NCBI RefSeq assembly: GCF_040939785.1 | Contig: NZ_CP162553.1 | Location: 5,413,001-5,477,000, forward strand | DNA from: Bradyrhizobium lupini | GTDB taxonomy: Bacteria > Pseudomonadota > Alphaproteobacteria > Rhizobiales > Xanthobacteraceae | DNA length: 64,000 nt | Direction of reading: 5' to 3' | Position numbers and translations under genes: made by a program | In this document: piece by piece, positions 1-9,566 of the stretch | Layout: each line of letters begins with the position of its first letter | Numbering within the stretch: the stretch's first letter is position 1 | The notes under the pieces: model-generated | What the model saw: the letters and a program-made list of their open reading frames with translations, nothing else | What the model was told of the DNA's origin: nothing | Database searches by the model: none

Positions 1-1377
1 GAAGTCCCGACGGTCGAGAATGGCGGCCTCTCGGCCGACGGCCTGACCTGGAAGATCAAGCTCCGCAGCGACGTGAAATGGCACGACGGCACGCCGTTCA
101 CGGCCGAGGACGTGAAGTTCTCGCTTGAGCTGATCAACAACCCCGATTTTCGCGCGCGCAGCCGCGTCGGCCATAGTCTCGTCAAGGACATCAAGATCGT
201 CGCGCCCGACGAGATTCACTGGCGCATGGAAGCTCCCTATTCGCCCTATATGTCGATCCTGGGATCGCTGACCTTCATCGTGCCCAAGCACATCCTGGAG
301 AAGGTGACCGATCCGAACGCCTCGCCGTTCCACAATGCGCCTGTCGGCACCGGACCGTTCCGCTGGGGCGAGCGCGTGCCGGGCGACCACATTCAGTTGA
401 ATGCCCATACCGGCTATCACGCCAAGGGACCCTACGTTGAGCGCGTGGTGTTCAAATACATTCCAGACCTGACCGTGCTCTACACCCAGTTCCGCACCGG
501 CCAGGTCGATTACACCGGCCTGCAAGGCATTCTGCCGAACTTCGTGCAGGAAGCGAAGACGCTGAAGGGCTGCAAGATCTTCGTCTCATCCACGTCGTCG
601 GTGGAGCACATCGCGCCCAATCTGGAGTTCGGCGCGTTGGCGGACCGCACGGTGCGCGAGGCGCTGTATCTCGCGATCAACAAGCAGGCGATCATCGACG
701 CGCTGAACTACGGCTTGCCGACGCAGACCGAAAGTTTCGTGCCGCAACAGGCCTGGTCGTTCCAGCAGGGACTGCCGCAGCACAAATACGATCCGGCCAA
801 GGCCAACACGCTGCTCGATGCGGCCGGTTGGGTCCGCGGCGCCGGCGGCGTGCGCGAGAAAGGCGGCGTCAAGCTCGAATTCACCAATTCAACGACGTCG
901 GGCAATGCGGTGCGTGAGCAGACCCAGCAGCTGCTGATCCAGGACTGGCGCGCGATCGGTGCCGCGATGCGCGTCAACAACATGCCGGCCGCCGTGATCT
1001 GGGGCGACTTCTGGCAGCAATCGAAATTCAATTCGGTGATCGTGGGAGTGAATTTCATGCTCGGCAGCGACCCCGACGTGACGCCCCGCTTCGGCTCCGG
1101 CGCCATTCCTGCCAAAGGTGGCCGCGGCTACAACACCTATCAGTATCGCAACCCGGAGGCGGATCGGCTTCTCGCCGAAGGTGCCAAGCAGTTCGATCTG
1201 GCGCAGCGCAAGACGACCTATGGCGCTCTGCAAAAGCTCATCCGCGACGACCTCGCGATCCTGCCCCTGTTCCAGGGCTTCATCGCCGAAGGTGTGAAGG
1301 AAGGGCTGCAAGGCTTCCGTCCCAACATCAACATGTCGATCAACTGCTGGAACATTCGCGAATGGTATTGGGCCTGA
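1..1377 (+). CDS. ABC transporter substrate-binding protein, family 5 (5' end outside window)
   Basis: This is the periplasmic solute receptor of a peptide/opine/nickel-type ABC importer. The frame is open from base 1, so the signal peptide and N-terminal lobe are missing. The visible part starts with a segment ending LRSDVKWHDGTPFTAEDVKF, the classic SBP_bac_5 signature (WHDGTPFTAEDV). Further on come GTGPF and a C-terminal NCWNIREWYWA. The stop at 1375-1377 is followed 27 bases later by the permease start, so it heads the operon that runs to 7439. The FAD oxidoreductase in the operon suggests an amino-acid- or opine-like ligand, which is inference; the ligand cannot be read from sequence. 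Family assignment is secure. Confidence 0.93.
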   Translation, partial: EVPTVENGGLSADGLTWKIKLRSDVKWHDGTPFTAEDVKFSLELINNPDFRARSRVGHSLVKDIKIVAPDEIHWRMEAPYSPYMSILGSLTFIVPKHILEKVTDPNASPFHNAPVGTGPFRWGERVPGDHIQLNAHTGYHAKGPYVERVVFKYIPDLTVLYTQFRTGQVDYTGLQGILPNFVQEAKTLKGCKIFVSSTSSVEHIAPNLEFGALADRTVREALYLAINKQAIIDALNYGLPTQTESFVPQQAWSFQQGLPQHKYDPAKANTLLDAAGWVRGAGGVREKGGVKLEFTNSTTSGNAVREQTQQLLIQDWRAIGAAMRVNNMPAAVIWGDFWQQSKFNSVIVGVNFMLGSDPDVTPRFGSGAIPAKGGRGYNTYQYRNPEADRLLAEGAKQFDLAQRKTTYGALQKLIRDDLAILPLFQGFIAEGVKEGLQGFRPNINMSINCWNIREWYWA

Positions 1378-1404
1378 TGGTTCAGGCGCGCGAGATCGCC
1401 TGAG

Positions 1405-2356
1405 ATGGCCCGTTACGTCGCCAATCGCCTGGCGCAGGCGATCATGCTGCTGGTGATCGTGTCCGCGATCGGCTTCGCCATCCTGCATCTGGCGCCCGGC
1501 GGTCCGCTCTCGCAATTCGCGGCGTCCGCGCAGATGACGCAGGAGGATCTCGACCGCGTCACGCGGCAGCTCGGCCTCGATCGTTCGCTGCCGATCCAGT
1601 ATCTCGATTGGTTCGGCCGGATGCTGAGGGGCGATTGGGGCCGCTCGTATCGTGACGGCGAGGCGGTGCTGGCGGTGATCTCGTCGCATCTCGGCGCCAC
1701 GCTGGAACTGATGGCGACTGCGACCATCATCGCGGTGCTGCTCGGCTGCTGGATTGGCGTGCTCGGTGCGCTGCGCCGCTATTCGCTGTTCGATTCGCTC
1801 GCAACCGTCGGCGCCATGATCGCATTGTCGATCCCGACCTTCTGGTTCGGCCTCGTCACCATCTATGTGTTCTCGGTGAAGCTCGGCTGGCTGCCGGCCG
1901 GGAACCGGCAGACCGTCGGCGACGGCTCCCTGCTCGATCTGCTCCATCATCTCATTGCGCCGGCGCTGGTGCTGGCGCTGGTGGAGACCGCGATGTGGGG
2001 CCGCTTCATGCGCTCCGCGATGCTCGAAGTCATCAATCAGGACTACATTCGCACCGCGCGCGCCAAGGGCATGCCGGAATGGCAGAATCCTTACGGTTCA
2101 CGCCTTGCGGAACGCGTTGCTGCCGATGATCACGGTGGGCGGCCTTCAGTTTCCGACGCTGCTCGGTGGTGCGCTGGTCGCCGAGACCGTGTTCACCTGG
2201 CCCGGCATGGGCCGGCTGTTCCTCGATTCCATCGGATATCGCGACTATCCCGTGGTTATGGGCATTCTGATGTTCTCGGCGATCATGGTGCTGATTGGGT
2301 CGCTGCTGGCCGACATCCTCTATGCCGTCGTCGATCCGCGCATCCGGGTGGGCTAG
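1405..2356 (+). pseudogene. DppB-type ABC transporter permease, interrupted by a +1 frameshift
   Basis: This is the first inner-membrane permease of the peptide-type importer. The N-terminal part (MARYVANRLAQAIMLLVIVS...) and the region up to ARAKGMPEWQ are in one frame. The EAA-loop continuation (TVHALRNALLPM) and the last helices to PRIRVG are in the next frame, ending at the TAG 2354-2356. Removing one A from the AA at 2086-2087 gives ...GMPEWQILTVHALRN..., an uninterrupted family-typical protein of about 316 residues. Without that correction the first frame runs on through the downstream permease as a 609-codon fusion whose residues about 228-318 look like nonsense. Real lesion and sequencing error cannot be told apart here. 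Confidence 0.85.
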
Positions 2357-2358
2357 GG

Positions 2359-3234
2359 ATGACGACCGTAGACTTGTCCAGCGCTCAACCCGCACCCGGC
2401 CAGGCCGCGTGGCGGCGATTTCGTCGGCACCGGCTTGCGCTTGCAGGCGCGGTGATCATTCTCGCCCTTGTTCTCGGTTCGGCATTCGGCCCGTACCTCC
2501 TGCCGTTCGACGACACCTACATCGATATCATGAAGCGGTTCGCACCGCCGCTGTCGGGCGCGCACATCCTCGGCACCGACGAACTCGGCCGCGACGTGCT
2601 GGCGCGGCTGATGATGGGCGCGCGCGTCTCGCTGTCGATCGGCTTCGTCGCGATGGTGATGGCGATGGCGGTGGGCATCGTCGTCGGGGCCTTCGCCGGC
2701 TTCTATGGCGGCGTGGTCGGCGCGGTGCTGATGCGGCTCGTCGATGCCATGCTCTGCTTTCCGACCATCTTCCTGCTGCTTGCGCTCGCGGCGCTCATCG
2801 AGCCCGGCTTCGTCACCACCACCGTGCTGATCGCGGCAACTGCCTGGATGTGGGTGGCCCGCGTCGTCGAGGCCCAGGTGCGCTCGCTGCGGGAACGCGA
2901 GTTTGCGGTAGCTGCACTCGCGTTCGGCTCGTCGAACCTGCGGATCATGTTCCGCGAACTGGTGCCCAATGCGATCGCGCCCATCGTGGTGGCGGCGACG
3001 TTGAACGTCGCCAAGGCGATCCTGTTGGAATCCTATCTCAGCTATCTCGGTTACGGCATCCAGCCGCCGGCCGCGAGCCTCGGCAACATGCTCAACAATG
3101 CGCAGATCTATCTCACCAGCGCGCCCTGGCTCGCGATTGCGCCCGGCCTCGCCATCACGCTGGCGGTGACGAGCTTCAACTTTCTCGGCGACGGCCTGCG
3201 CGATGCGCTCGATCCGCGAATGAACATCCCATGA
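2359..3234 (+). CDS. DppC-type ABC transporter permease
   Basis: Second inner-membrane permease of the same importer, 291 residues. The ATG lies 2 bases after the stop of the preceding permease gene, so translation is probably coupled. Visible marks are an N-terminal helix (LALAGAVIILALVLGSAFG), the DppC-typical HILGTDELGRDVLARLMMGAR segment, about five further helices, and the EAA loop around EFAVAALAFGSSNLRIMFRE ahead of LVPNAIAPIVV. The C-terminus NFLGDGLRDALDPR is the standard ending for this family. It pairs with the B-permease and the fused ATPase at 5571-7439. Confidence 0.93.
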   Translation: MTTVDLSSAQPAPGQAAWRRFRRHRLALAGAVIILALVLGSAFGPYLLPFDDTYIDIMKRFAPPLSGAHILGTDELGRDVLARLMMGARVSLSIGFVAMVMAMAVGIVVGAFAGFYGGVVGAVLMRLVDAMLCFPTIFLLLALAALIEPGFVTTTVLIAATAWMWVARVVEAQVRSLREREFAVAALAFGSSNLRIMFRELVPNAIAPIVVAATLNVAKAILLESYLSYLGYGIQPPAASLGNMLNNAQIYLTSAPWLAIAPGLAITLAVTSFNFLGDGLRDALDPRMNIP

Positions 3235-3292
3235 TCTGCAAACTAGCGATGAGCAAGCTTGCTCCGATCGAACTGAATATCTGGAGTGTCCC

Positions 3293-4621
3293 ATGTCCCC
3301 GCCGCTCACCCGTATAAACAGCGACGAGCACCTGCCGGCGCAGGTGGATGTCGTCGTCATCGGAGGCGGCGTCATCGGCGTCTCCGCGGCCTATCACCTC
3401 GCGAAGAAGGGCCTCTCCGTTGCCCTGGTCGAGAAGGGCCATGTCGGCGGCGAGCAGTCGAGCCGCAATTGGGGCTGGTGCCGCCAGCAGGGCCGCGCGC
3501 GCGAGGAGATCCCGCTGGCTCGCGAGGCGCTGCGCCTGTGGGAAGACATGCAGAACGACGCCGGCGTCGATGCCGGCTTCCGCCGTACCGGTGTGCTGTT
3601 CCTGACCAAGAGCAAGGACGAACTCGCCAGCTGGGAGCGATGGGCCGCAACGGCGCGCGAGATGCAGGTCCACTCCACGGTCCTGACGCCGGCGGAGGTC
3701 GCCGAGCGCCTGCCCGGCAATTCCGAGACATGGGTCGGCGGATTGCACACGCCGAGCGACGGGCGCGCCGAGCCCTCGATGGCCGTGCCGGCCCTTGCGA
3801 CCGCCGCGCGAAAACACGGCGTCACCATTCATCAGGGCTGCGCCGCGCGTGGGTTGGAGACGCAGGGCGGACGGGTGAGCGCCGTCGTCACCGAGAAGGG
3901 CACCATTCGCACGCAATCGGTGCTGCTGTCCGGCGGCGCCTGGTCGTCGCTGTTCTGCCGCCGCCACGGCATCGAGCTGCCGATCGGCCTTGTCAACGCC
4001 ACCGCGTGCCGGACCACGCCGGGGCCGGAGATCACCTCCGGCGCGCTCGGCACCGATTTCTATTGCATCCGCCGCCGGCTCGACGGCGGCTTTACCCTGG
4101 CGCTGCGCAATCGCGGCACGGTCGAACTGTCGCCCGATCTGTTCCGCTACGCGCGGACCTTCTGGCCGACCTATCTGCATCGCAAGAACGGGTTGAAACT
4201 GTCGTTCGGCAAGTCCTTCTTCGACCAGCTCATGCGCGGCACGAGCTGGAGCTTGGACAAGCCGTCGCCATTCGAGACCGAGCGCGTGCGCGATCCCGCG
4301 CCTGACATGTCGCTGGTCAATGCCGCGCTGGCTTCGCTGATCAAGTCGAACCCGGAGCTGAAAAAGATCGAGATCGCGGAAGCCTGGGGCGGCACGATCG
4401 ACTGCACGCCGGATACCATTCCGGTCATCTCGCCGGTCGATGCCATGCCCGGCTTCTTCCTTGCCACCGGCTTCTCCGGCCACGGCTTTGGCATCGGTCC
4501 TGCGGCCGGCAAGCTCGCGGCGGACATCGTGACGGGCGCGACGCCGCTGGTCGATCCCGCGGCCTACAGCCACAAGCGCCTGATCGACGGCCGCCGGCTC
4601 GCGCCGGTCAGCCCGTTCTGA
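3293..4621 (+). CDS. FAD-dependent oxidoreductase, DAO (amine/amino-acid oxidase) family
   Basis: Flavoenzyme of 442 residues predicted to oxidise an amine or secondary amino acid. The N-terminal Rossmann motif VVVIGGGVIGVSAAYHLA (residues about 20-37) and the following E of VEKGHVGGEQSS bind FAD. The C-terminal FLATGFSGHGFGIGPAAGKL is the second DAO-family FAD segment. It lies 58 bases after the C-permease and 13 bases before the dehydrogenase, inside the transporter operon, so it probably acts on the imported compound. Substrate is unknown; sarcosine-, opine- and D-amino-acid-type enzymes all share this fold. No transmembrane segment is seen, so a cytoplasmic location is expected. Confidence 0.9.
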   Translation: MSPPLTRINSDEHLPAQVDVVVIGGGVIGVSAAYHLAKKGLSVALVEKGHVGGEQSSRNWGWCRQQGRAREEIPLAREALRLWEDMQNDAGVDAGFRRTGVLFLTKSKDELASWERWAATAREMQVHSTVLTPAEVAERLPGNSETWVGGLHTPSDGRAEPSMAVPALATAARKHGVTIHQGCAARGLETQGGRVSAVVTEKGTIRTQSVLLSGGAWSSLFCRRHGIELPIGLVNATACRTTPGPEITSGALGTDFYCIRRRLDGGFTLALRNRGTVELSPDLFRYARTFWPTYLHRKNGLKLSFGKSFFDQLMRGTSWSLDKPSPFETERVRDPAPDMSLVNAALASLIKSNPELKKIEIAEAWGGTIDCTPDTIPVISPVDAMPGFFLATGFSGHGFGIGPAAGKLAADIVTGATPLVDPAAYSHKRLIDGRRLAPVSPF

Positions 4622-4634
4622 GAGTTTTGGCGGC

Positions 4635-5561
4635 ATGACGGTTCTCTACAAGGCCAACATGGTTCGGGGCGCTGAATGGGCGGGCTTCTTCGCCGAGCGC
4701 GCGCCCGATGTGCCATTCCGGCTCTGGCCCGACATCGGCGATCCCGCCGACATCCGCTATCTCGTGGCGTGGGTGCCGCCGGACGACATCGCGACGACTT
4801 TCCCTAATCTCGAACTCGTTTTCTCGGTCGGTGCGGGTGTGGACCAGTTCGACCCGTCAATAGTTCCGCCGCACATTCCGCTGGTGCGCATGCTTGAGCC
4901 CGGTATCGCCGAGACGATGGTCGAATACGTCACCATGGCTGTGCTCGCGCTGCATCGCGATCTCCTGCACTTCATTGCTCAGCAGAAGGCGCAGGTCTGG
5001 CGCGAGATCCGGATCACGCCGGCCAAACGTCGTCGCGTCGGCGTGATCGGTCTCGGCCAACTCGGCCAGGCCGTGCTCGAACGCCTCACGGCGTTCGGCT
5101 TTCCGCTTCTCGGCTGGAATCGCTCGCCGCGCGAGATCGAGGGCGTCACGAGTTACGCGGGCATGGAGACGTTGCCGGATTTCCTTGCTCAGACCGACAT
5201 TCTCGTCTGCCTGCTGCCTTTGACCGACGAGACCCGCGGCATCCTGAATGCGGACTTGTTCGCGCGCCTGCCGCGCGGCGCGTCGCTCGTCAATGTCGGG
5301 CGTGGCCCGCATCTGGTCGAAGCCGACCTTCTCGCGGCGCTCGACAGCGGCGCGTTGTCGGGTGCTGTCCTCGATGTCGCCGAGCCGGAGCCGCTGCCTG
5401 CGGGTCACCCTTTCTGGAGCCACCCGCGCATCCTGGTCACGCCGCACAATGCCAGCATGACGACGCCGGATACGGCGGTCGATTTCGTGCTGGATGTGAT
5501 TGCGCGCCACCGCCGCGGTGAAGAATTGCCGGGGCGTGTCGATCGTAGTCGTGGCTATTAG
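4635..5561 (+). CDS. D-isomer-specific 2-hydroxyacid dehydrogenase (glyoxylate/hydroxypyruvate reductase A type)
   Basis: NAD(P)H-dependent reductase of 2-oxoacids such as glyoxylate or hydroxypyruvate, 308 residues. The dinucleotide site VGVIGLGQLGQAV lies near residue 136. The catalytic triad of the family is visible: Arg in VNVGRGPHLVEADLL, Glu in DVAEPEPLPAGHPFW and His in ILVTPHNASMT. Its short, divergent N-terminal domain (FSVGAGVDQF) matches the GhrA subgroup rather than PdxB or SerA. It is 13 bases downstream of the oxidoreductase and 9 bases upstream of the ATPase gene, so it may reduce the oxoacid released by that enzyme; this coupling is inference. Confidence 0.88.
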   Translation: MTVLYKANMVRGAEWAGFFAERAPDVPFRLWPDIGDPADIRYLVAWVPPDDIATTFPNLELVFSVGAGVDQFDPSIVPPHIPLVRMLEPGIAETMVEYVTMAVLALHRDLLHFIAQQKAQVWREIRITPAKRRRVGVIGLGQLGQAVLERLTAFGFPLLGWNRSPREIEGVTSYAGMETLPDFLAQTDILVCLLPLTDETRGILNADLFARLPRGASLVNVGRGPHLVEADLLAALDSGALSGAVLDVAEPEPLPAGHPFWSHPRILVTPHNASMTTPDTAVDFVLDVIARHRRGEELPGRVDRSRGY

Positions 5562-5570
5562 GACACTGGC

Positions 5571-7439
5571 ATGAGCATGGGCGCAAGCGGAGCTGATCAA
5601 ATCGCTGCCAACGCGCAGTCGCCGGTGCTGTCGGTTTCCGGCCTGACGACGTCCTTCCTGCGTGAGCGGCAATGGATTCCCGTCGTCTGCGACGTGTCGT
5701 TCGATATTGCCTCGCGGGAAACCGTGGCGATCGTCGGCGAGTCCGGTTCGGGCAAGAGCGTCACTGCGCTCTCGATCATGCGGCTCATTCCGAAGGAGAA
5801 CGGCCGGGTCGAAGGCAGCGTCCGGCTTGCCGGTCGCGACCTGCTGACGCTGCCCGAAGCGAGCATGAAGGATGTTCGTGGCAACGAAATCGCCATGATC
5901 TTCCAGGAGCCGATGACGAGCCTCAATCCGGTGCTGACCATCGGCTTCCAGATTGCGGAAGCACTGATCCAGCACCGCGGCCTGTCGCGCGCGGCGGCGG
6001 AGGTCGAGACCATATGCCTGCTCGACCGCGTGCGGATACCTGCGGCGAAATCGCGCTTCCACGAGCATCCGCATCGCTTCTCCGGCGGCATGCGCCAGCG
6101 CGTAATGATCGCGATGGCGCTGGCCTGCAAGCCGAGGCTGCTGATCGCAGACGAGCCGACCACCGCGCTCGACGTCACGATCCAGGCCCAGATCCTAGAG
6201 CTTCTGAAGGAGCTTCAGCAGGAAGAGGAGATGTCGATCCTCTTCATCACCCACGACATGGGGGTGGTGGCCGAGATCGCGGACCGCACCGTGGTGATGT
6301 ATGGCGGCCAGGCAGTGGAAACCGATGCGACCGCGCGCATCTTTGCTTCACCCTCGCATCCTTATACCCGCTCGCTGCTCGCGGCCGTGCCACGCCTCGG
6401 CTCGATGGACGGGCGGACGCGGCCGATGCGTTTTCCGACCGTCGACAAGGTGACGGGGACCTCTGACGAGCCGGCGGAGACGCCCGATACGGTCTCGATT
6501 GCCGAGCGACCGCTGCTCGAGGTCTCCAACCTCACGACGCGCTTTCCAATCCGCTCGGGCCTGTTCGGCAAGGTCTCGGGCCGCGTCCATGCGGTCGAGA
6601 ACATCTCCTTCACCTTGCGCGCCGGGGAGACGCTGGCGCTGGTCGGCGAATCCGGCTGCGGCAAGTCGACGACGGGCCGCTCCATTCTCAAGTTGACGGA
6701 GCCGGACAGCGGCACCGTTCTGGTGGACGGGCAGGATGTGCTGGCGATGAATGCCCGCACCTTGCGTGACTTTCGCAAGCAGATGCAGATCGTGTTCCAG
6801 GATCCGTTCGCGAGCCTCAACCCGCGCATGTCGGTGGGAACGGCGATTGCGGCCCCATTGCTCGCCAACGGGCTCGTCACGGCGTCGCAGGCACGGGAGA
6901 AGGTCGCCGACCTGCTTGTCCGCGTTGGTCTCACCGCCGACATGGCCGCGCGCTTTCCGCACGAATTCTCCGGTGGCCAGCGCCAGCGCATCTGCATTGC
7001 CCGCGCGCTCGCGCTCGGACCGAAGCTGATCGTCGCGGACGAAGCGGTCTCGGCGCTCGACGTTTCGGTCAAGGCGCAGGTCGTCAATCTGATGCTGGAC
7101 CTTCAGGCCAGCATGGGACTTGCCTATCTCTTCATTTCCCACGATATCGCGGTGGTCGAGCGCATGAGCCATCGCGTCGCGGTGATGTATCTCGGCGAGA
7201 TCGTCGAAACCGGTCCACGCGCGGCCCTGTTCGGAAATCCGCAGCATCCCTATACGAAGAAGCTGATGGGGGCCGTGCCGGTGCCCGATCCAGCGCGCCG
7301 CGGCACCAGGCGCGAGGCCACGAATGACGAGATCAGAAGCCCGGTGCGCGCGCCCGATTACCAGCCGCCCGTGCGTCAATATCGTGAGGTGTCGCCGGGC
7401 CATGTCGTCCAGCTCTGGGGCGAGGAATGGTCCAACTGA
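5571..7439 (+). CDS. Fused double ATP-binding protein of peptide-type ABC transporter (DppD-DppF fusion)
   Basis: Cytoplasmic energy module of the importer, 622 residues with two complete nucleotide-binding domains. The first has Walker A GESGSGKS at residues 56-63, signature RFSGGMRQRV and Walker B LLIADEPTTALD. The second has Walker A GESGCGKS at 359-366, signature EFSGGQRQRI and LIVADEAVSALD. Each domain ends with the oligopeptide-transporter C-terminal segment (SHPYTRSLLAAVP and QHPYTKKLMGAVP). One polypeptide therefore replaces the usual DppD/DppF pair, as often seen in rhizobia. It ends the operon: the next gene starts 270 bases away. Confidence 0.94.
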   Translation: MSMGASGADQIAANAQSPVLSVSGLTTSFLRERQWIPVVCDVSFDIASRETVAIVGESGSGKSVTALSIMRLIPKENGRVEGSVRLAGRDLLTLPEASMKDVRGNEIAMIFQEPMTSLNPVLTIGFQIAEALIQHRGLSRAAAEVETICLLDRVRIPAAKSRFHEHPHRFSGGMRQRVMIAMALACKPRLLIADEPTTALDVTIQAQILELLKELQQEEEMSILFITHDMGVVAEIADRTVVMYGGQAVETDATARIFASPSHPYTRSLLAAVPRLGSMDGRTRPMRFPTVDKVTGTSDEPAETPDTVSIAERPLLEVSNLTTRFPIRSGLFGKVSGRVHAVENISFTLRAGETLALVGESGCGKSTTGRSILKLTEPDSGTVLVDGQDVLAMNARTLRDFRKQMQIVFQDPFASLNPRMSVGTAIAAPLLANGLVTASQAREKVADLLVRVGLTADMAARFPHEFSGGQRQRICIARALALGPKLIVADEAVSALDVSVKAQVVNLMLDLQASMGLAYLFISHDIAVVERMSHRVAVMYLGEIVETGPRAALFGNPQHPYTKKLMGAVPVPDPARRGTRREATNDEIRSPVRAPDYQPPVRQYREVSPGHVVQLWGEEWSN

Positions 7440-7709
7440 CGTGCGCAGGCCACAAATCATTTCCAAAATGCACGATGAAGTCGCCCCGCGATCTGCCGGG
7501 CAGGTCAACGGTGGTGTCCTTCGCGACGCCAGGCCGGTGACATCACGCTGAAATCACAATGAAATCATCGCGGCACGGCCCGGTGCGACGGCCGGCCGCG
7601 CCAGCTTCGTGTTATGCGCTGCAGCTGGACCGTCGGCCGGCGATCTCCGATAATGTGCGGATCTCGGGAAGGCCGGCGAAGACGTGCCTTTACGGATGGA
7701 TTTACTAGA

Positions 7710-8636
7710 ATGACACACGCAGGCGTCTACGGGCAGAGGCTCGGGCAGGGCCTTCGCTCCAAGCAAGCACCGGTCCTGATCACGCGTTCGCTGCACAGCG
7801 CCGAGCTCGCGGTCACCGAAGTCCGCAACGACGATCCGACACCGGATATTTCCGGCTCGCTGGCTGCGGAAGATGCCTATCTCCTCAGCCTGAAACTCCG
7901 CGACTATCCGGATTGCGAATGCTGGGAGGAGGGCCGCTGTGTCACCAAGGCGGATGTTCGCGCAGGTGCGACCTATCTGTACGACCTCAAGCGTGACCCG
8001 CGCTATGTGATCGACAAGCCGTTTCACTCGCTCTTCTTCTATTTGCCGCGCTCTGCGCTCAACAGCGTTGCCAGGCAACCGGGCGGGCCGCGCGTAGGCG
8101 AGCTCAGCTACGAGCCCGGTGTCGGTCATGACGACGAGGTCGTTCGACATGTCGGTGCCTCGTTGCGGCAAGGACTGTGTCGGCCCGACGAGACCAACCA
8201 GCTTTTCGTCGATCACATGATGCTCGCGCTCACCGCCCATGTCGCCCAGACCTATGGTGGGCTGAAGCCGGCCGCAGAACCGAGCCGCGGCGGTCTTGCG
8301 CCATGGCAGGTGAAGCGTGCATGTGACCGGCTCGATTCCGATCTCTCGGGCAAGATCGCGCTACAGCTGATCGCGACCGAGCTTGGGCTGTCAGTCAGCC
8401 ACTTCTCACGCGCGTTCCGGATCTCCACCGGCCTGCCGCCGCATCAATGGCTGCTCCAGCAGCGCGTCAAGGCGGCCAAGCAACTGATGGCAGTCCGCGA
8501 CCTGCCGTTGTCCGAGATTGCCATCTCGGCCGGATTTGCCAATCAGAGCCATTTCACGCGGGTGTTCTCGTCCATCGTCGGCGTCAGTCCGGGCGCGTGG
8601 CGCCGCGAAACGGATGGCGGACGGGACAAGACTTGA
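7710..8636 (+). CDS. AraC family transcriptional regulator
   Basis: DNA-binding regulator of about 308 residues. The C-terminal third holds the double helix-turn-helix (KIALQLIATELGLSVSHFSR, then LPLSEIAISAGFANQSHFTR, then FSSIVGVSPGAWRRE), the standard AraC/XylS layout. The N-terminal 200 residues are an unassigned sensing domain. I chose the ATG at 7710 (MTHAGVYGQRL) over an upstream non-ATG start because the frame before it lacks plausible protein sequence. It lies 270 bases after the ABC operon and converges on the catalase-like gene with 3 bases between stops. Its targets cannot be told from this sequence. Confidence 0.88.
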   Translation: MTHAGVYGQRLGQGLRSKQAPVLITRSLHSAELAVTEVRNDDPTPDISGSLAAEDAYLLSLKLRDYPDCECWEEGRCVTKADVRAGATYLYDLKRDPRYVIDKPFHSLFFYLPRSALNSVARQPGGPRVGELSYEPGVGHDDEVVRHVGASLRQGLCRPDETNQLFVDHMMLALTAHVAQTYGGLKPAAEPSRGGLAPWQVKRACDRLDSDLSGKIALQLIATELGLSVSHFSRAFRISTGLPPHQWLLQQRVKAAKQLMAVRDLPLSEIAISAGFANQSHFTRVFSSIVGVSPGAWRRETDGGRDKT

Positions 8637-8639
8637 ATT

Positions 8640-9566
8640 TTACCGGCGCTTTGCCAGCGAGATCGTGTAGGCCGTGCGGCGCGCCGCAAAGATCTCGTCC
8701 GGCGGATGGCCGATGCCGTCGGCAAGATTGACCGGATTGAAGATGGAGCCGTCGCAGGCCTCGTTGGCCTCGAGGCTGGTGATGACGATCGTCCCCAGCC
8801 GCACCTGCTCACGGTTGTCCTCGTCCGGCCATCGCAGGGTCACGTCCATGGTGGGATCGCCGGGACGGTCGAGCAAGGCCATCACGTTGAATCGGACGTC
8901 GCCGGCTACGATCCTCCGCGCGAGATCGTCATGCAGGAAATCGGCCGACTTCGCCCTCGCTTCGTCCTCGCTCAAGGTGACGTCGCCGCCGACCGGCGAG
9001 ACCTTGAACTTGATGAAGCGGGTCTCATCCTTCGCGTTCGTCGCGGGAAAGGAGTGCACGCCCCAATAGGTCGTGCCGGCAAAGCTGCCGGGCAGCCGGC
9101 GTGCCGCGACGTAATTCGCCTGGTTCAGTGTTTCAGGATTGGCCGCCGAAAAGGCCCGGACCTTCTCGATGTCGGGCTTGCCGTCCGCACCCGGAATGCG
9201 CGCCTCGAGGAAGGCGAGCATCTGGTCGAGCGTCCGTGCAAAATGCACCGGAGCGGTTTCCGTCAGGATGTCCGAGCGATGGGCGTCGTCGCCCAGCCTG
9301 AAGCTGAAGCCGCGCAGCACGAGGTTGTTGGTGTCGGTCACCCCGGGATTGCCGCCGCCGACGGAGAAGCGCGCCAGCACGCGCGACGGTTTTGTGAAGC
9401 TCAGCGATCGCGTAATCTCTGCCGCGCGGTCGGACGGGGCATAGGTCCCGCGCACACAACGACCCTTGGCGAAGCTCGAGCGCACCTTCGGCGGATTGCC
9501 TGCGACCGCCTTCAATGCATCGACGACCGCGGCGGGTGTTGCAGCGGGGGTGGGAAGTTCGGACAT
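8640..9566 (-). CDS. Catalase-like (SrpA/catalase-related peroxidase) haem protein
   Basis: Small clade of the catalase superfamily, 308 residues against about 480-500 for full catalases; no tetramerisation arms or C-terminal domain. Recognisable segments are SFTKPSRVLARFSVGGGNPGVTD, VLRGFSFRLG, the YWGVHSFPATN region and the C-terminal DEIFAARRTAYTIS, where an RxxxY pattern could supply the proximal haem tyrosine. The position of the distal His in true catalases (HAKG) reads FAKG here (Phe32). Catalase activity is therefore doubtful, and a peroxidase-like or other haem role is possible. No signal peptide is visible. Family assignment is firm, reaction uncertain. Confidence 0.85.
   Translation of the reverse strand: MSELPTPAATPAAVVDALKAVAGNPPKVRSSFAKGRCVRGTYAPSDRAAEITRSLSFTKPSRVLARFSVGGGNPGVTDTNNLVLRGFSFRLGDDAHRSDILTETAPVHFARTLDQMLAFLEARIPGADGKPDIEKVRAFSAANPETLNQANYVAARRLPGSFAGTTYWGVHSFPATNAKDETRFIKFKVSPVGGDVTLSEDEARAKSADFLHDDLARRIVAGDVRFNVMALLDRPGDPTMDVTLRWPDEDNREQVRLGTIVITSLEANEACDGSIFNPVNLADGIGHPPDEIFAARRTAYTISLAKRR

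Noticed and set aside
889..1950. 353-codon minus-strand frame
   Set aside because: It lies antisense to the binding protein and permease, is Arg/His/Ala-rich in the way high-GC shadow frames are, and has no motif.
2353..3375. 340-codon minus-strand frame
   Set aside because: Shadow of the C permease; composition (RHRHHHRDEADRQR) is typical of antisense noise.
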